Shown here one piece after another: positions 34,504-44,199 of a stretch of 64,000 bases of DNA. The position numbers were made by a program, and so were the translations under genes. Origin of the DNA: Rhexocercosporidium sp. MPI-PUGE-AT-0058 (Eukaryota; Ascomycota; Leotiomycetes; Helotiales); NCBI GenBank assembly GCA_020746875.1, contig JAGTJL010000019.1:1302001-1366000 (forward strand). The letters run 5' to 3'. Positions within the stretch are counted from its first letter, which is position 1. Each line of letters starts with the position of its first letter. The notes under the pieces were generated by a model. That model saw nothing but the letters and a program-made list of their open reading frames with translations. It was not told where the DNA came from and searched no databases.

Positions 34504-36459
34504 ATGGCTAGAGCAGACAAATCAGCAGCGATTTCCGCCGCAGTTGCTGCAATTCAAAGCGGAGAAGTCGCAGATTATTCTGCTGCGGCAGCTAAATTTA
34601 AATGTGATCGAACAGCGATTTCCAAGAGGATCCGTGGCCTGACTCGCTCCCGTAAGGATGTCACCGCTTTTTGGAAGCAAGCTCTTACCCACGCGCAAGA
34701 AAAGGTCTTGATCGATCGAATCAATTATCTAACAGACCGTGGACTACCTCCGACTAGTTCTATTGTAAAGAGTTTAGCAGAGGAGATTCGTGGGAGTGCT
34801 GTAGGCAAGAATTGGACCGGGACTTTCGTCCGTCGCCATAAGACGAAGTTGAAAAGTGCTTACCTTCGGAATATTGACAACTTACGATTCTCTGCCGAGT
34901 ATATTCTAATGTTTATCGTCTTTTTCCAGCTGGTATATTATCCCGTGCTTTTATTTCTGTCTTTTAATTGAGTTCTTAGCTAATTATATGTGTACAAATT
35001 GCAGTTACTGAACGTTGTTACTAAGTATTCGATTAAACCCGAAAATATCTGGAATTTCGATGAGAAGGGGTTTATAATGGGTTATTGCTCTTCTGTAAAG
35101 AGAATCATGACCTTAGAGGCATACAAATCAGGACGAGTTACAAAGGCAAAGCAGGACGGGAGTCGAGAGTTTGTCAGTTGTCTTGCATGCGTCTCTGCTA
35201 TTGGCAAATGGATTCCTCCACTTCTGATATACAGAGGCGATTCTAAAGAGTTGCAAGATACGTGGGTGCAAGATGTGAAGCCTGGAGACAAGTGTTACTT
35301 TTCTATTTCCGACAATGGGTGGAGTTCTATAGCCATGGGAATGAAGTGGCTGCAGGAAGTCTTTGAACCCTATACTAAACCTTCCTCGCCGCGGGAACAT
35401 CGTCTTTTGCTGCTTGATGGGCATTCTAGTCATGTTAATATGGCGTTTATTCGTTGGGCTGAGACGCATAGGATTATCCTTTTGGTGCTTCCCCCTTATA
35501 CAACTCACCGGCTTCAGCCCTTGGATGTCGGCTTATTCCAGCCCTTGGTAACATTCTACTCTCAGGAGGTTAATAAACTCATGTCGAAAGGTTTAGGATA
35601 TGTCCAGATGTTTAAAAGATTCTTTTATAGGTTCTTTAAGACTGCTTGGGAAGCTGCTTTCACTAAGGATAATATTATCCATGCTTTTGCAAAACCCGGC
35701 ATCTGGCTCATCGACAAGGAAGTCATCTTAGCAAAGATCCAAAAGCCTGTTCCTCACCTAAAAACACCTTTTGCGATGGAAAGGACACCTCTTACAGTAA
35801 AGGCGATTCGCAAATTCACAATCCGGTTCCAGCAGTCCCCGTCAAAAGAGCGTGCGGAACGAGCATCCAAAGCACTTCAGATCCTCGCCGCTGAGAAGTC
35901 TATTATTATCCATGAGAACCATGGCCTCCGCGAAGCACTTGTTTTAGAGCAAAAGAAGCGTAAGAAAGGAAAGAAGCTTAATTTATGTGGGGAAGAAGAT
36001 ACTGGAGTTATGTGTTAGGAGGCAAATGCTGTTGCTAAGGCAGTGGAGTTTCAAGCTGAAAAAGAGAGGCTACAACAGCTTGAAGACGAAGCTAAAGAGC
36101 AACGCAAGATACAGCGAGCTGCAAATGCCCTCAAAAAGAGAGAGGAACAACTTGCAAAGGAACAGAGGCAAGCTGCGAAGCAATTAGCAAAGGATTTGGC
36201 AGCTGCTAACTTAGTTCTTCCAAAGACACCAAAGTCACGCTCTTTACCGGTGAAATCCAATGCACCTACAGCTAAAGCACCAGCTCGCGCTAAACCTAAA
36301 GCTAAGCAACCTGCTTCAAAACCCTCTTTAATCGTCAAGTTACCTTTGGGGGATCTCTGCCGCACTCCAGTTGTGATAGGGGAGGATGCGTGGTTGTCAC
36401 GTGAAAGTCGAGGAGGACGGAAGATTAAAATGCCTGCACGATATATTCACAAAAATTAG
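34504..36459 (+). pseudogene. Pogo/Tigger-like DDE transposase, one internal TAG
   Basis: Exon 1 34504-34932, a 72-nt intron (GTATAT donor, TTGCAG acceptor), exon 2 from 35005. The N-terminus carries a psq-type helix-turn-helix (AAAAKFKCDRTAISKRIRGL) and a CENP-B-like second DNA-binding region (LTHAQEKVLIDRINYLTDRG). The DDE_1 catalytic core has its three acidic residues: WNFDEKGF, LLLLDGHSSH and LQPLDVGLFQPL (a DDD set). A TAG at 36016-36018 ends the protein after 480 aa. The same frame then continues for 146 codons with a Lys/Glu/Gln-rich coiled coil and a basic Pro/Ala tail ending at 36459, so the ancestral product was about 627 aa. CAG to TAG is a CpA-to-TpA change, as RIP makes. Because the whole catalytic domain is before the stop, a shortened protein might still bind and cut DNA. 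Confidence 0.88.
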
Positions 36460-36591
36460 GTTAATACATTCTATAGAGCGAGATTTAATACATCTTTCAC
36501 TTCAATAATCATGAATATATCTTTATTTTCCGTGAAGTTATTATTTTCAGAAATCAGGTGCAAAATGTTGTTGGGGCGGGATTTGTAGCCG

Positions 36592-36618
36592 GGGTGGGAT
36601 TATGTAAGGGAAGCCGGT
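36592..36618 (-). repeat. Right terminal inverted repeat of the pogo-type element
   Basis: Inverted partner of 34421-34447. It is followed immediately by the second TA. Confidence 0.88.
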
Positions 36619-37370
36619 TATCTGTGTCAGCTGCGTTGACCTGACTGGCACATGGATACGAGACTCCACAACTACTCACTCGCCAGGGCTCGCAGGCAAT
36701 TTTAAACTAACAACATGAATGAACGATTAATCCAACGGATCTTGTGAAGAAGAACTCGAACGAAGTTCTACCACGGCGTGTCGCTTCTGGGATCGGTGAA
36801 GGTCTGTCTACGCCCGTTGAGATGCCAAGACCAGTAATACGGCTCGATACCGGCCGAGTCTAGTCAAGCTGCCATATATCAGAATAGACCTTTCCTTCAA
36901 CCTCATCTGCGAGAAGCTGATACTACCATCACTGGCTTCCGGACGCCTTTCATCCTTTGGCGAATCAAGTTTGTTCGCAAAACACGAGGAAGTTCCAATG
37001 GCTGGCCGTCACGTGTTTACAATCCATTCTCCTGTCAATGTCTCCGGCTGCCTTGAACTGGAGCATTATGACGACCTCTTTTCCATATCTGTGGCGTAAG
37101 CCCTACTATCTGATGACTTCGTTTAGATGAGATCTTTGAAAGACCCGAGCCTGAATTTGGGGACTGAAAAGACCAAGTCTGGTAAGATATTCTGTCAGCA
37201 AACCGAACCACAGCTGACAGCGGCCGACAGCGGCCGACAGGATGGAAAGCAACACGGGTGACGACAAGAACAAAAGGAGCTCGCGGAAGAGATGCAAAGA
37301 AAGCCAATGAAACGGCTGGCTTGCAGATGTCTTGCTCACAAGCCTGGAGTAGCACAGTGGGCAGGTATAA

Positions 37371-37805
37371 TTGATTCACCAGGTGCTCGCTACAGAGGAT
37401 ATATTGCAGAGGATTCGTGGCCCTCAACGTATCATCAGGAATCACGCTCGGTACAATCTACATGTTATCGGACATGTTATCTCTCTTCCTCGATCGAAGT
37501 CTGGATCTCTCGGTCCAACTCTGTGGCAGACGATCAAATGCATCGACAACCCGACGAAAGTAGATGATACGGAGTACATAGTGGCTCATTACTCAGGCCA
37601 AACCCGTTTGAGCAGGTGGTCAACTCGATATGCATATGCATCGATCGGGAATGATTCCAGAATCGCAGCCGAAGAAAGTGGGTGCAAGCGACGACACACC
37701 GCTTTGCAGCTGGAGACTGGAATATCGCGGGCGCCCAAGGCGCGAGCACTACCAAGTCCATGGTCGACCCTTGGAAGGAGAGGACCCCGAGAAGCAATCA
37801 TGTGA
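37371..37805 (+). pseudogene. Unidentified degenerate coding remnant
   Basis: A 144-codon open frame with protein-like composition and motifs that look conserved rather than random (VLATEDILQRIRGPQRIIRN, GPTLWQTIKCIDNP, EYIVAHYSGQTRLSRW). There is no sensible start, and the sequence before and after breaks into other frames. I cannot name the family. It could be an exon of a dead fungal gene or chance. Confidence 0.3.
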
Positions 37806-38868
37806 ATCTTCCTGCAACATGCAGGGTGCCACAGTGGTTGGTTCTTCATAGATCAGTGGACTCCGACTAGAATGACCTGGTCGGGAAATCCGTTGCGCTG
37901 CTGTTGTTAGCTTCCTAATCCTGCCTCTGGAATTTTAATGGAGTCGATTTACGACCCCTATCAGACGGTACAGAATATGGCAGACACAACCAAGGATGAC
38001 AAGACCCTGGTTCTTGCTTGACTGTTGGTCTTCTTGGAATTTTTCAGGATCCCTGGGGAAGAGTCCCGAGAGATAGGAACACGAAAGTCAAATAGTCAGA
38101 CCATGCAAGCGGTTGGTTGTTCATGTCTTTCTAAGCTTCAAACATGCAATACAATCAGTGTTGTGCATTCTCCCATCCAATCGCTTGGGATCGCAAACCC
38201 TAGCGCTTCATTTCGGATGCCGAGACTTGTGGCGTTCGCCATGGAAGCTTCAAAAATTTGAACCCTTCGAAGACGGGCCTTTTTTTGCGCCATGCCCAGT
38301 TCAAGCTTTCATCAAGTATCCTCAATTCCGAGGCCAAGCCATGGCATCATGGCTGCACAAAGGGCCTTGAGAATTCCTCATCCTCCTCATGTGTAGAATT
38401 TAAGACTCGGATCTTGGCCTTCTCCTCCTGTGGCAGATGTTCTAGGTCGTCAAATAGAAGTGGTTCTTAGATTCCGATTTATCCGGCACCTTTCCTCTCT
38501 TTGGTTGGGTTGTCGGCGGTAGAATTGACTGGCTGAACTTCATTTGAGTTTGAACCTTCTCAACTTCATATCTCGGTCTTATCAATATGCACACGGTCCA
38601 GCCACGCTGCGACCTTCTTATTGAGGATGTAACTCCGCAACATGGAGCTCTGCATATTCCTCGACCTCCACTGCTGCCAAATCTGCGATGTCGATTGTAT
38701 AGTACAGTAGATCAGAAGTCCGAACGATGTCCATCGAGATAAGAGCTGCGGACAGAACTTCAAAGTGGAAGTACTAGCTATTGCCTGGACAATGTTGGTG
38801 GCAATGTGGCAGCAATTCTGTACGAGGTATGCAGAGAGGATGACCAGATGGAGAAGCTGATGAGATCT

Positions 38869-38897
38869 GGGAGGGGGGGGCGGGGGCGAGGCAGGGA
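38869..38897 (+). other. G-run cluster (possible G-quadruplex)
   Basis: At least four runs of three or more G separated by 1-8 bases within ~29 bp (GGGAGGGGGGGGCGGGGGCG and a further GGG). It lies about 350 bp upstream of the OPT transporter start on the coding strand. Confidence 0.45.
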
Positions 38898-39241
38898 CCC
38901 ATCGGAAGGTTTCCAGAATCCAGCTGGAGCTTCGGCTGCATATAATACTTTACCTTCCTAAACTATCGCCCACCTTCGGATAGCTATCAACTAAAATCCG
39001 TGCCTGTATTACGAAATATTGGTACCAGAAGGCGTGCGATAAGGGGGTCGTTCATGGTTCACTGCATTGCACATTCCACTTTCCAGGATTCAGGGATAGT
39101 TGTACGGAGGATAGACTTGCTATAAAGACTGTATCGCCCGCTAAGCTGCCAACGAACTTCCAAGTCGTGGCTGCATATTAGAGCATTGCTTGTTTCCACC
39201 AAGACCAGTTGATCACCAGTGGCATAGCTTCTGCCTTCAAC

Positions 39242-42200
39242 ATGAACGCCGACCAGATCATGCTCGGCGGGGTCAATCCCATCGAGGGGAAAGTTTCCAT
39301 CCTTCCTAGTCATGATGTCATCAACGAGAAAATGCGCACTTCGATTGCTGTTGAGAAGGGGATTGATGGTGACATCAAGCCTGTCTCTCCAGAAGATGTT
39401 TCCGACACTGGGAAAGAGAGTGATACCGACGACGATGCCATCATCATCACTGGCGAAGACGCTGCAAGATACTTGCTACCAATGCGAGATGACTTTGAAC
39501 CTGCTTTGACTTTCCGAAGCATGTTCTTGGCCACTATCTTGTCTGCTTTCCAGGCTGTCATGTACCAGATCTACTCGGTTAGTTACTTTACCCTCGTCTG
39601 AACTGGATCTGACCCATCTAGTGGAAACCAACCTTGATTACCATCCAGGGTACATTCATTGTCCTCATTGCCTACTTCGTTGGCAAAGCATGGGCCAAGT
39701 TCCTCCCTCGTGGTGACAAGTTCGAAAACAGATGGAGAGCCAAGGGGGTGTTGGAAACGTTCCAAAGTACATTGCCATCATGTCCTTCTTCAACCATGGA
39801 GAGTGGAACTTGAAAGAGCATGCCATCTGCGCTATCACTGCTACATCCGCCTCTGGTGCCGCTCCCAGTATTCAGGTCTTCGCTGCCCAGAATCTCTTCT
39901 ACGGCATGAAGTTGGATGCAACCACTGTCATCCTCAGCACTCTGTCCATCGGTCTTTTCGGATACGGTCTAGCTGGTGTTATGAGACCTATTTGCGTGTG
40001 GCATGTTGATGCTGTCTACTGGAGTACTCTTCCTACTGTCAAAACCCTTCAAGGTCTTCACTGGCAAGAGATTAAGAGTAACAAACCTATCCGATACTTT
40101 TGGTATGCTTTTGGTACCATGTTCGCCTACGAGTTCTTCCCAGCATATATCTTCCCATGGTTGAATTCGGTTTCAATTCCTTGTCTTGCCGCCATGAAGG
40201 CAACTGGATCTACTGGAGATACCCTTCGAAACCTTTTTGGTGGTGCTGGTAACAATGAGGGTCTTGGACTCTTCAGTTTGTCTTTCGATTGGCAATACAT
40301 CACATCGTTTAACACCGCACTTCCGCTGAAGCTTCAGGCAAACGCTGCCATTGGATATGGTGTTTGCTTCATTGCCATGTTGGCAATCTACTATGGCAAT
40401 GCTTTTGGATCTCGATCTCTTCCATTCATGTCCACTCGACTTCTCACTCAAGAGGGAAAGACATATCCGAGTGCCAAGGTTTTTGTTGGTGGTGTTCTCG
40501 ACAAGGAGGCTCTTGCTACTTATGGTCTCCCTAGGCTGACTGGAACTTTCGCCTATGCAATGTTCATGGCAAATGCTGCGATTGGTGCTTTGATTGCTCA
40601 TGTTGTCTTGTTCTGGGGTGGTGATATCAAGAATGCTGTCATGAGTGCCAGGACCGGAACTTATGGAGATCGTCATCATCAGCATATGGCCAAGCACTAC
40701 AAGGAAACTCCATGGTACTGGTACGTCGCTGTACTGGTAATCAGCTTTGTTCTCGGACTTGTTGTCGTCATCAAGGAGAATATCACTCTACCTGTCTGGG
40801 CCTACATCGTTTCTCTACTAGTGGGTAGTTTTATAGCACCTTTCAGTGCCTTGATCTACTCGAGGTATGGGAATGGTATTGCTACCAACAACTTGTCCAA
40901 GTTGATCGCTGGTTTGATGCTTCCTGAACGACCTGTTGGAACATGTACTTTGCTGCATGGTCTCATAATGTCATTGGGAATGCTGTGACTCTTTGCAACG
41001 ACTTGAAACAGGGTGAATACTTGAAGATTCCACCGAGGATTATGTTCTTGACTCAGATTTATGGGACTGTCCTTGGTGGATTCATCAATTATGCCGTCAT
41101 GATTTCCATTGTTGCTGGGAACAGGGACATGTTGAGGGATACTGATGGAGATTCTTCTTGGTCTGGTGCTACGATTCAATCGTACAATACGAATGCTACC
41201 TCTTGGGCATTGGCAAAGTACTTGTATAAGACTGGAGCGACGTATTCGATTGTCCCGTATGGGTTATTGGTTGGTGCTGGGATTGTTGCTGTTCATCGGG
41301 TGGTCGTTTTTGTGAGTATTTTGATTTCGTTCTTGATTTGCTTTTAGATGTCGTGCCCTTGGATTCCGCTGTCTCCTTGCTGGATTTGTTTTTCATGAAC
41401 CGCTTTCCTCTATTCGGCTCCTTCCCTGGATCTTGATGTTTCTTGAAGGTCGCTGCTTTCTTACAACACGTTCCTTCATCTCTTATTCCTGGATTTCCCT
41501 GTCACTTTGACTCGACTAGGTCACCAGATCTTGATGCATCCCCCTGCGGTCTCACCCAAATTCAGCCGTCTTGGATTCCCGTTAAGCTACGGACGCTGGC
41601 ATCCTTCACTTGGCTTCGATTCTTCGACCTCGCTACCACCAAGGATCTGCTTCCCGGATTTCACTCCTTGGCTTTCAATCCTGCTGTAAGGCTTCGATGC
41701 CCTCTCAGATGCCGTACTCTCCCCAACCCACTCTGCCTGGATCTAGCTATCTCCCTGTATTCAGCTACTTGCGTAGATTCGGACGCTTGGATCTCGGTTT
41801 GGCGTTTGAGGTCTCCTGAAGGTCGCCCCTGAGTTCAGTTGTCTTAGACTACGTTTGAGTTGACCGTCTTCGCCCCCTCAAACCCCCTATACCTAAGACT
41901 TCGCTCCGAGCCTCGCTGCTTCAGAGTCTTCGGTTTCTCTTGGACCACGCCTGACTCAAATCCGCGTCGCCACTCTTGACTTGACTTGACTCTGGATTCG
42001 ATGTCATCGCTCTGGGGATTCGCTGTCCTCTCGGGAAAGGGTACCTCATGGGAGTTTGCCCCTGGAATACATCTCGCACTATGATCATGGTTCGCTATCG
42101 CCATGGATGGCTCTCTACTGAGGTCCCATTATCCGCTCCCTCCATAGTTCCGTATCTCATCACTTCGCCTCGGATTTCGATACCATTCTTGATCTAACTG

Positions 42201-42667
42201 CTTCCCGAACTGCGCTGCCTTCTTAACAGTTCGTTATCTGCAGGACTTTGACCGGGTACCGCGGTTCCCTAGACTCCTGGATCTCGCCGTCTTTTTTTCA
42301 CTGTCACGAACCTCGCTGACTTCTTTAGTTCAAACCCAAGATTGGACGCTTCTCAATCGGAGAGATCAACTTCCCTCAGTTCATCCAATACGCTGGATAC
42401 ATCCCGTATAACGCCTCGCAAACTTGTGTCATCTTCTCGCAGCTGATTGCTGGGTTCTTTGTGCAATTTTACCTTCGAAATTATCGCCCACGGATCTTTA
42501 AGGACTATTCGTACTTGGTGACTGGGGCGTGGGATGGAGCGAGTTTGACTGTTTTGTTCATCCTTTCTTTTGCCGTGTTTGGAGCTGGGGGACCGGCGGT
42601 GTCGTTTCCTAAGTGGTGGGGGAATAATGTGGACGGGAATTATGATTTTTGTCCGGTTAAAGAGTAA
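39242..42667 (+). CDS. OPT-family oligopeptide transporter, with two frameshifts as read
   Basis: Exons 39242-39577, 39622-41311 and 42329-42667. Once two single-base deletions are allowed for, the product is about 788 aa, normal for the family. The first break is in a G-run at 39744-39748 (RWRAK before, GVGNVPKYIAIMSF after). The second is at about 40939-40942 (PERPVG before, NMYFAAWSHNVIGNA after). Recognisable parts are an acidic cytosolic N-terminus, then ~14-16 hydrophobic segments with EHAICAITATSASGAAPSIQ, WYWYVAVLVISFVLGLVVV and the C-terminal FPKWWGNNVDGNYDFCPV. OPT proteins are proton-coupled plasma-membrane importers of small peptides or metal-chelating peptides. The last intron is 1017 nt, far longer than any other here. 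Frameshifts may be sequencing errors in short homopolymers or true inactivation. The upstream frame is open before 39242, so an earlier exon is not excluded. Confidence 0.8.
41312..42328 (+). repeat. 1,017-nt pyrimidine-rich intron with recurring GGAT-type units
   Basis: Bounded by GTGAGT and TTCTTTAG, with phase-0 coding on both sides (HRVVVF and FKPKIGRF). The interior is C/T-rich with many imperfect repeats of CTTGGATTC/CTGGATCT- and CTCGCTG-like words. TCTTGAAGGTCGC-type and TCCTGAAGGTCGCCC-type segments also recur (about 41440 and 41816). No long coding frame or known element. The first 36 nt alone end in TTTTAG, as if an original short intron had been expanded. Confidence 0.6.
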
Positions 42668-43367
42668 TACCTGATTTCATGGGTTTAAATTTGAAAAATG
42701 GATTCTATTTTTTTTTAAATTGATAGAATCGACTGAACACTGGTGCGGCCATGAGTCTGGCCATTTTCTTTAACAACCTCTTCCTCTTGACCAGCCTTAA
42801 ACCACCCACTATTATACCTATTGTTTAAGAAATCGCTAACATCATATCTTACAGACCGAAGCATGACAAATCCTTCTCCCTTTCTTAATATTCTAATCCT
42901 ATGGCTTAAGCTCAAATATTAAAAATATTAAGAATCAGGGGGACTTATACGCGCCCTGCAGAGGCGCGGTGGTGTTTTCGGGTTAGCGCACCGCCTTTGG
43001 GTACAATATTTGCCACTAATCGATCCCGCCCTGCTTTTATATATTGCAACGAGACTATATGCTAAGCACGGCACCTTTTCCAGGCGTTAACATAGCGAAC
43101 TAAAGCTAATATACTTATCTACGTTTGTTTTTGAGAATCCTTACCTTAAGTTAAATTAGCGCGCGCGAGATGATTCGAAATGCCACCAGGCTTAGGTTCC
43201 AAGATAGATTTGAAATCAAAGACTCGGGGTTAATTAAATTCATTATTATAAGTAGTATAACTATATTCAAGATTTCTTTCGTCTATCTAGATTAATATTC
43301 TATTTAGTATTAAGCTTCTGCTATCAACTTCCGATCCTGCCATTACAGCAGCTTTCTCGTTACTATC
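42668..43367. other. Boundary into the AT-rich repeat compartment
   Basis: Composition changes from ordinary to strongly AT-rich within a few hundred bases of the OPT stop. A short GC-normal patch (about 42950-43035) remains. No gene. Confidence 0.6.
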
Positions 43368-44191
43368 TGTGGTGTAGAAGTGGATCAAAGCACTGCGAGC
43401 AGTTCTAGTCGAATTAAAGTGATTAATTGTTTTAAAAGCTAAAAAGAATTAAGAAAAACAGTTATTCTCCTGAAGGCGGTTTACAGCAGCAGAACCTAAT
43501 TAGGTCACGTGCAGTGCTAAGAGAGCAGCTGCCTATGCTTATACGACATACCCCTTAGGCAATTAATAGTAATAAGCCACTGCTATTATAATTAGCTGTA
43601 TTAAGCGAGAGAAAATAATAAGAAGGAATTAAGTAAACAAATTCACTTATATACGGTAATTAAGCAAATAACTTAATTATATGAATTAACGATTTTCTTA
43701 TTAAACTTAAACTTATAAATACTCGATAACTTATAGATCGACTCCTTTCAATCTATTACTTAATTAATTTATTACTTAATTGTGGTGTAGAAGTGGATCA
43801 AAGCACTGTGAGCAGTTGTAATTGAATTAAAGTAATTAATTATTATTTTAAAAGCTCCTAGAATTAGGAAAAAATAGTTGTTTTCCTAAAAGCGGTTTAT
43901 AATAACAGAACCTAATTAGGTCATGTGTAGTGCTAAGAAAGCAGCTGCCCGTGCTTATACAACACACTCCTTAAGTAATAGACAGTAATAAGCTATTATT
44001 ATTATAATTAATTATATTAAGCGAGAGCAAATAATAAGAAAGAGTTAAGTAAATAAATTTACTTATATACGGTAATTAAATAAATAACTTAAATACATAA
44101 ACTAACGATTTTCTTATTAAACCTGAACCTGTAAACACTCGATAACTTATAGATCGACTGCTCTCGATTTATTACTTAATTAATTTATTAA
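43368..44191 (+). repeat. Tandem pair of 413-bp LTR-like repeats
   Basis: Copy A (43368-43780) and copy B (43781-about 44191) both begin TGTGGTGTAGAAGTGGATCA and share a diverged but collinear sequence. It includes AACCTAATTAGGTCA near the middle and CGATAACTTATAGATCGACT near the end. The TG start and size fit an LTR. Copy A is less mutated in places (for example CACGTGCAGTGCTAAG), copy B in others. Confidence 0.7.
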
Positions 44192-44199
44192 CTGCTCCC

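Larger units (their letters stand above)
34419..36620 (+). mobile_element. Pogo/Fot1-type DNA transposon with TIRs and TA target duplication
   Basis: The element itself is 34421-36618 (2198 bp). It is flanked by TA at 34419-34420 and 36619-36620, the target duplication of Tc1/mariner-pogo elements. The left end (34421-34447) and the reverse complement of the right end (36618-36592) share an imperfect inverted repeat of about 27 bp, starting ACCG and ending in a perfect CTTACATAATCCCACCCC. Similarity continues weakly inward (AATCCCG). It contains one transposase gene. It sits alone in normal-composition DNA and is far less damaged than the retroelements to the right, so it is probably younger. 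Confidence 0.9.
36621..39241. other. Intergenic region, 2.6 kb, with possible coding remnant
   Basis: No intact gene. A + strand stretch at 37371-37805 is coding-like (see separate entry). A 10-bp CGGCCGACAG tandem pair lies near 37220-37240. A long G-run cluster is at about 38869-38897. The last ~150 bp are the leader of the OPT gene. Confidence 0.4.

Noticed and set aside
39742..40945. Programmed frameshifting in the OPT gene
   Set aside because: No slippery heptamer or pseudoknot-like context, and two independent shifts are needed. Sequencing error or mutation is simpler.
1..42700. tRNA or other RNA genes
   Set aside because: I looked for B-box-like GTTCGAATCC/GGTTCAAATCC words on both strands and saw none with a matching A box. 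A covariance-model scan would be decisive.
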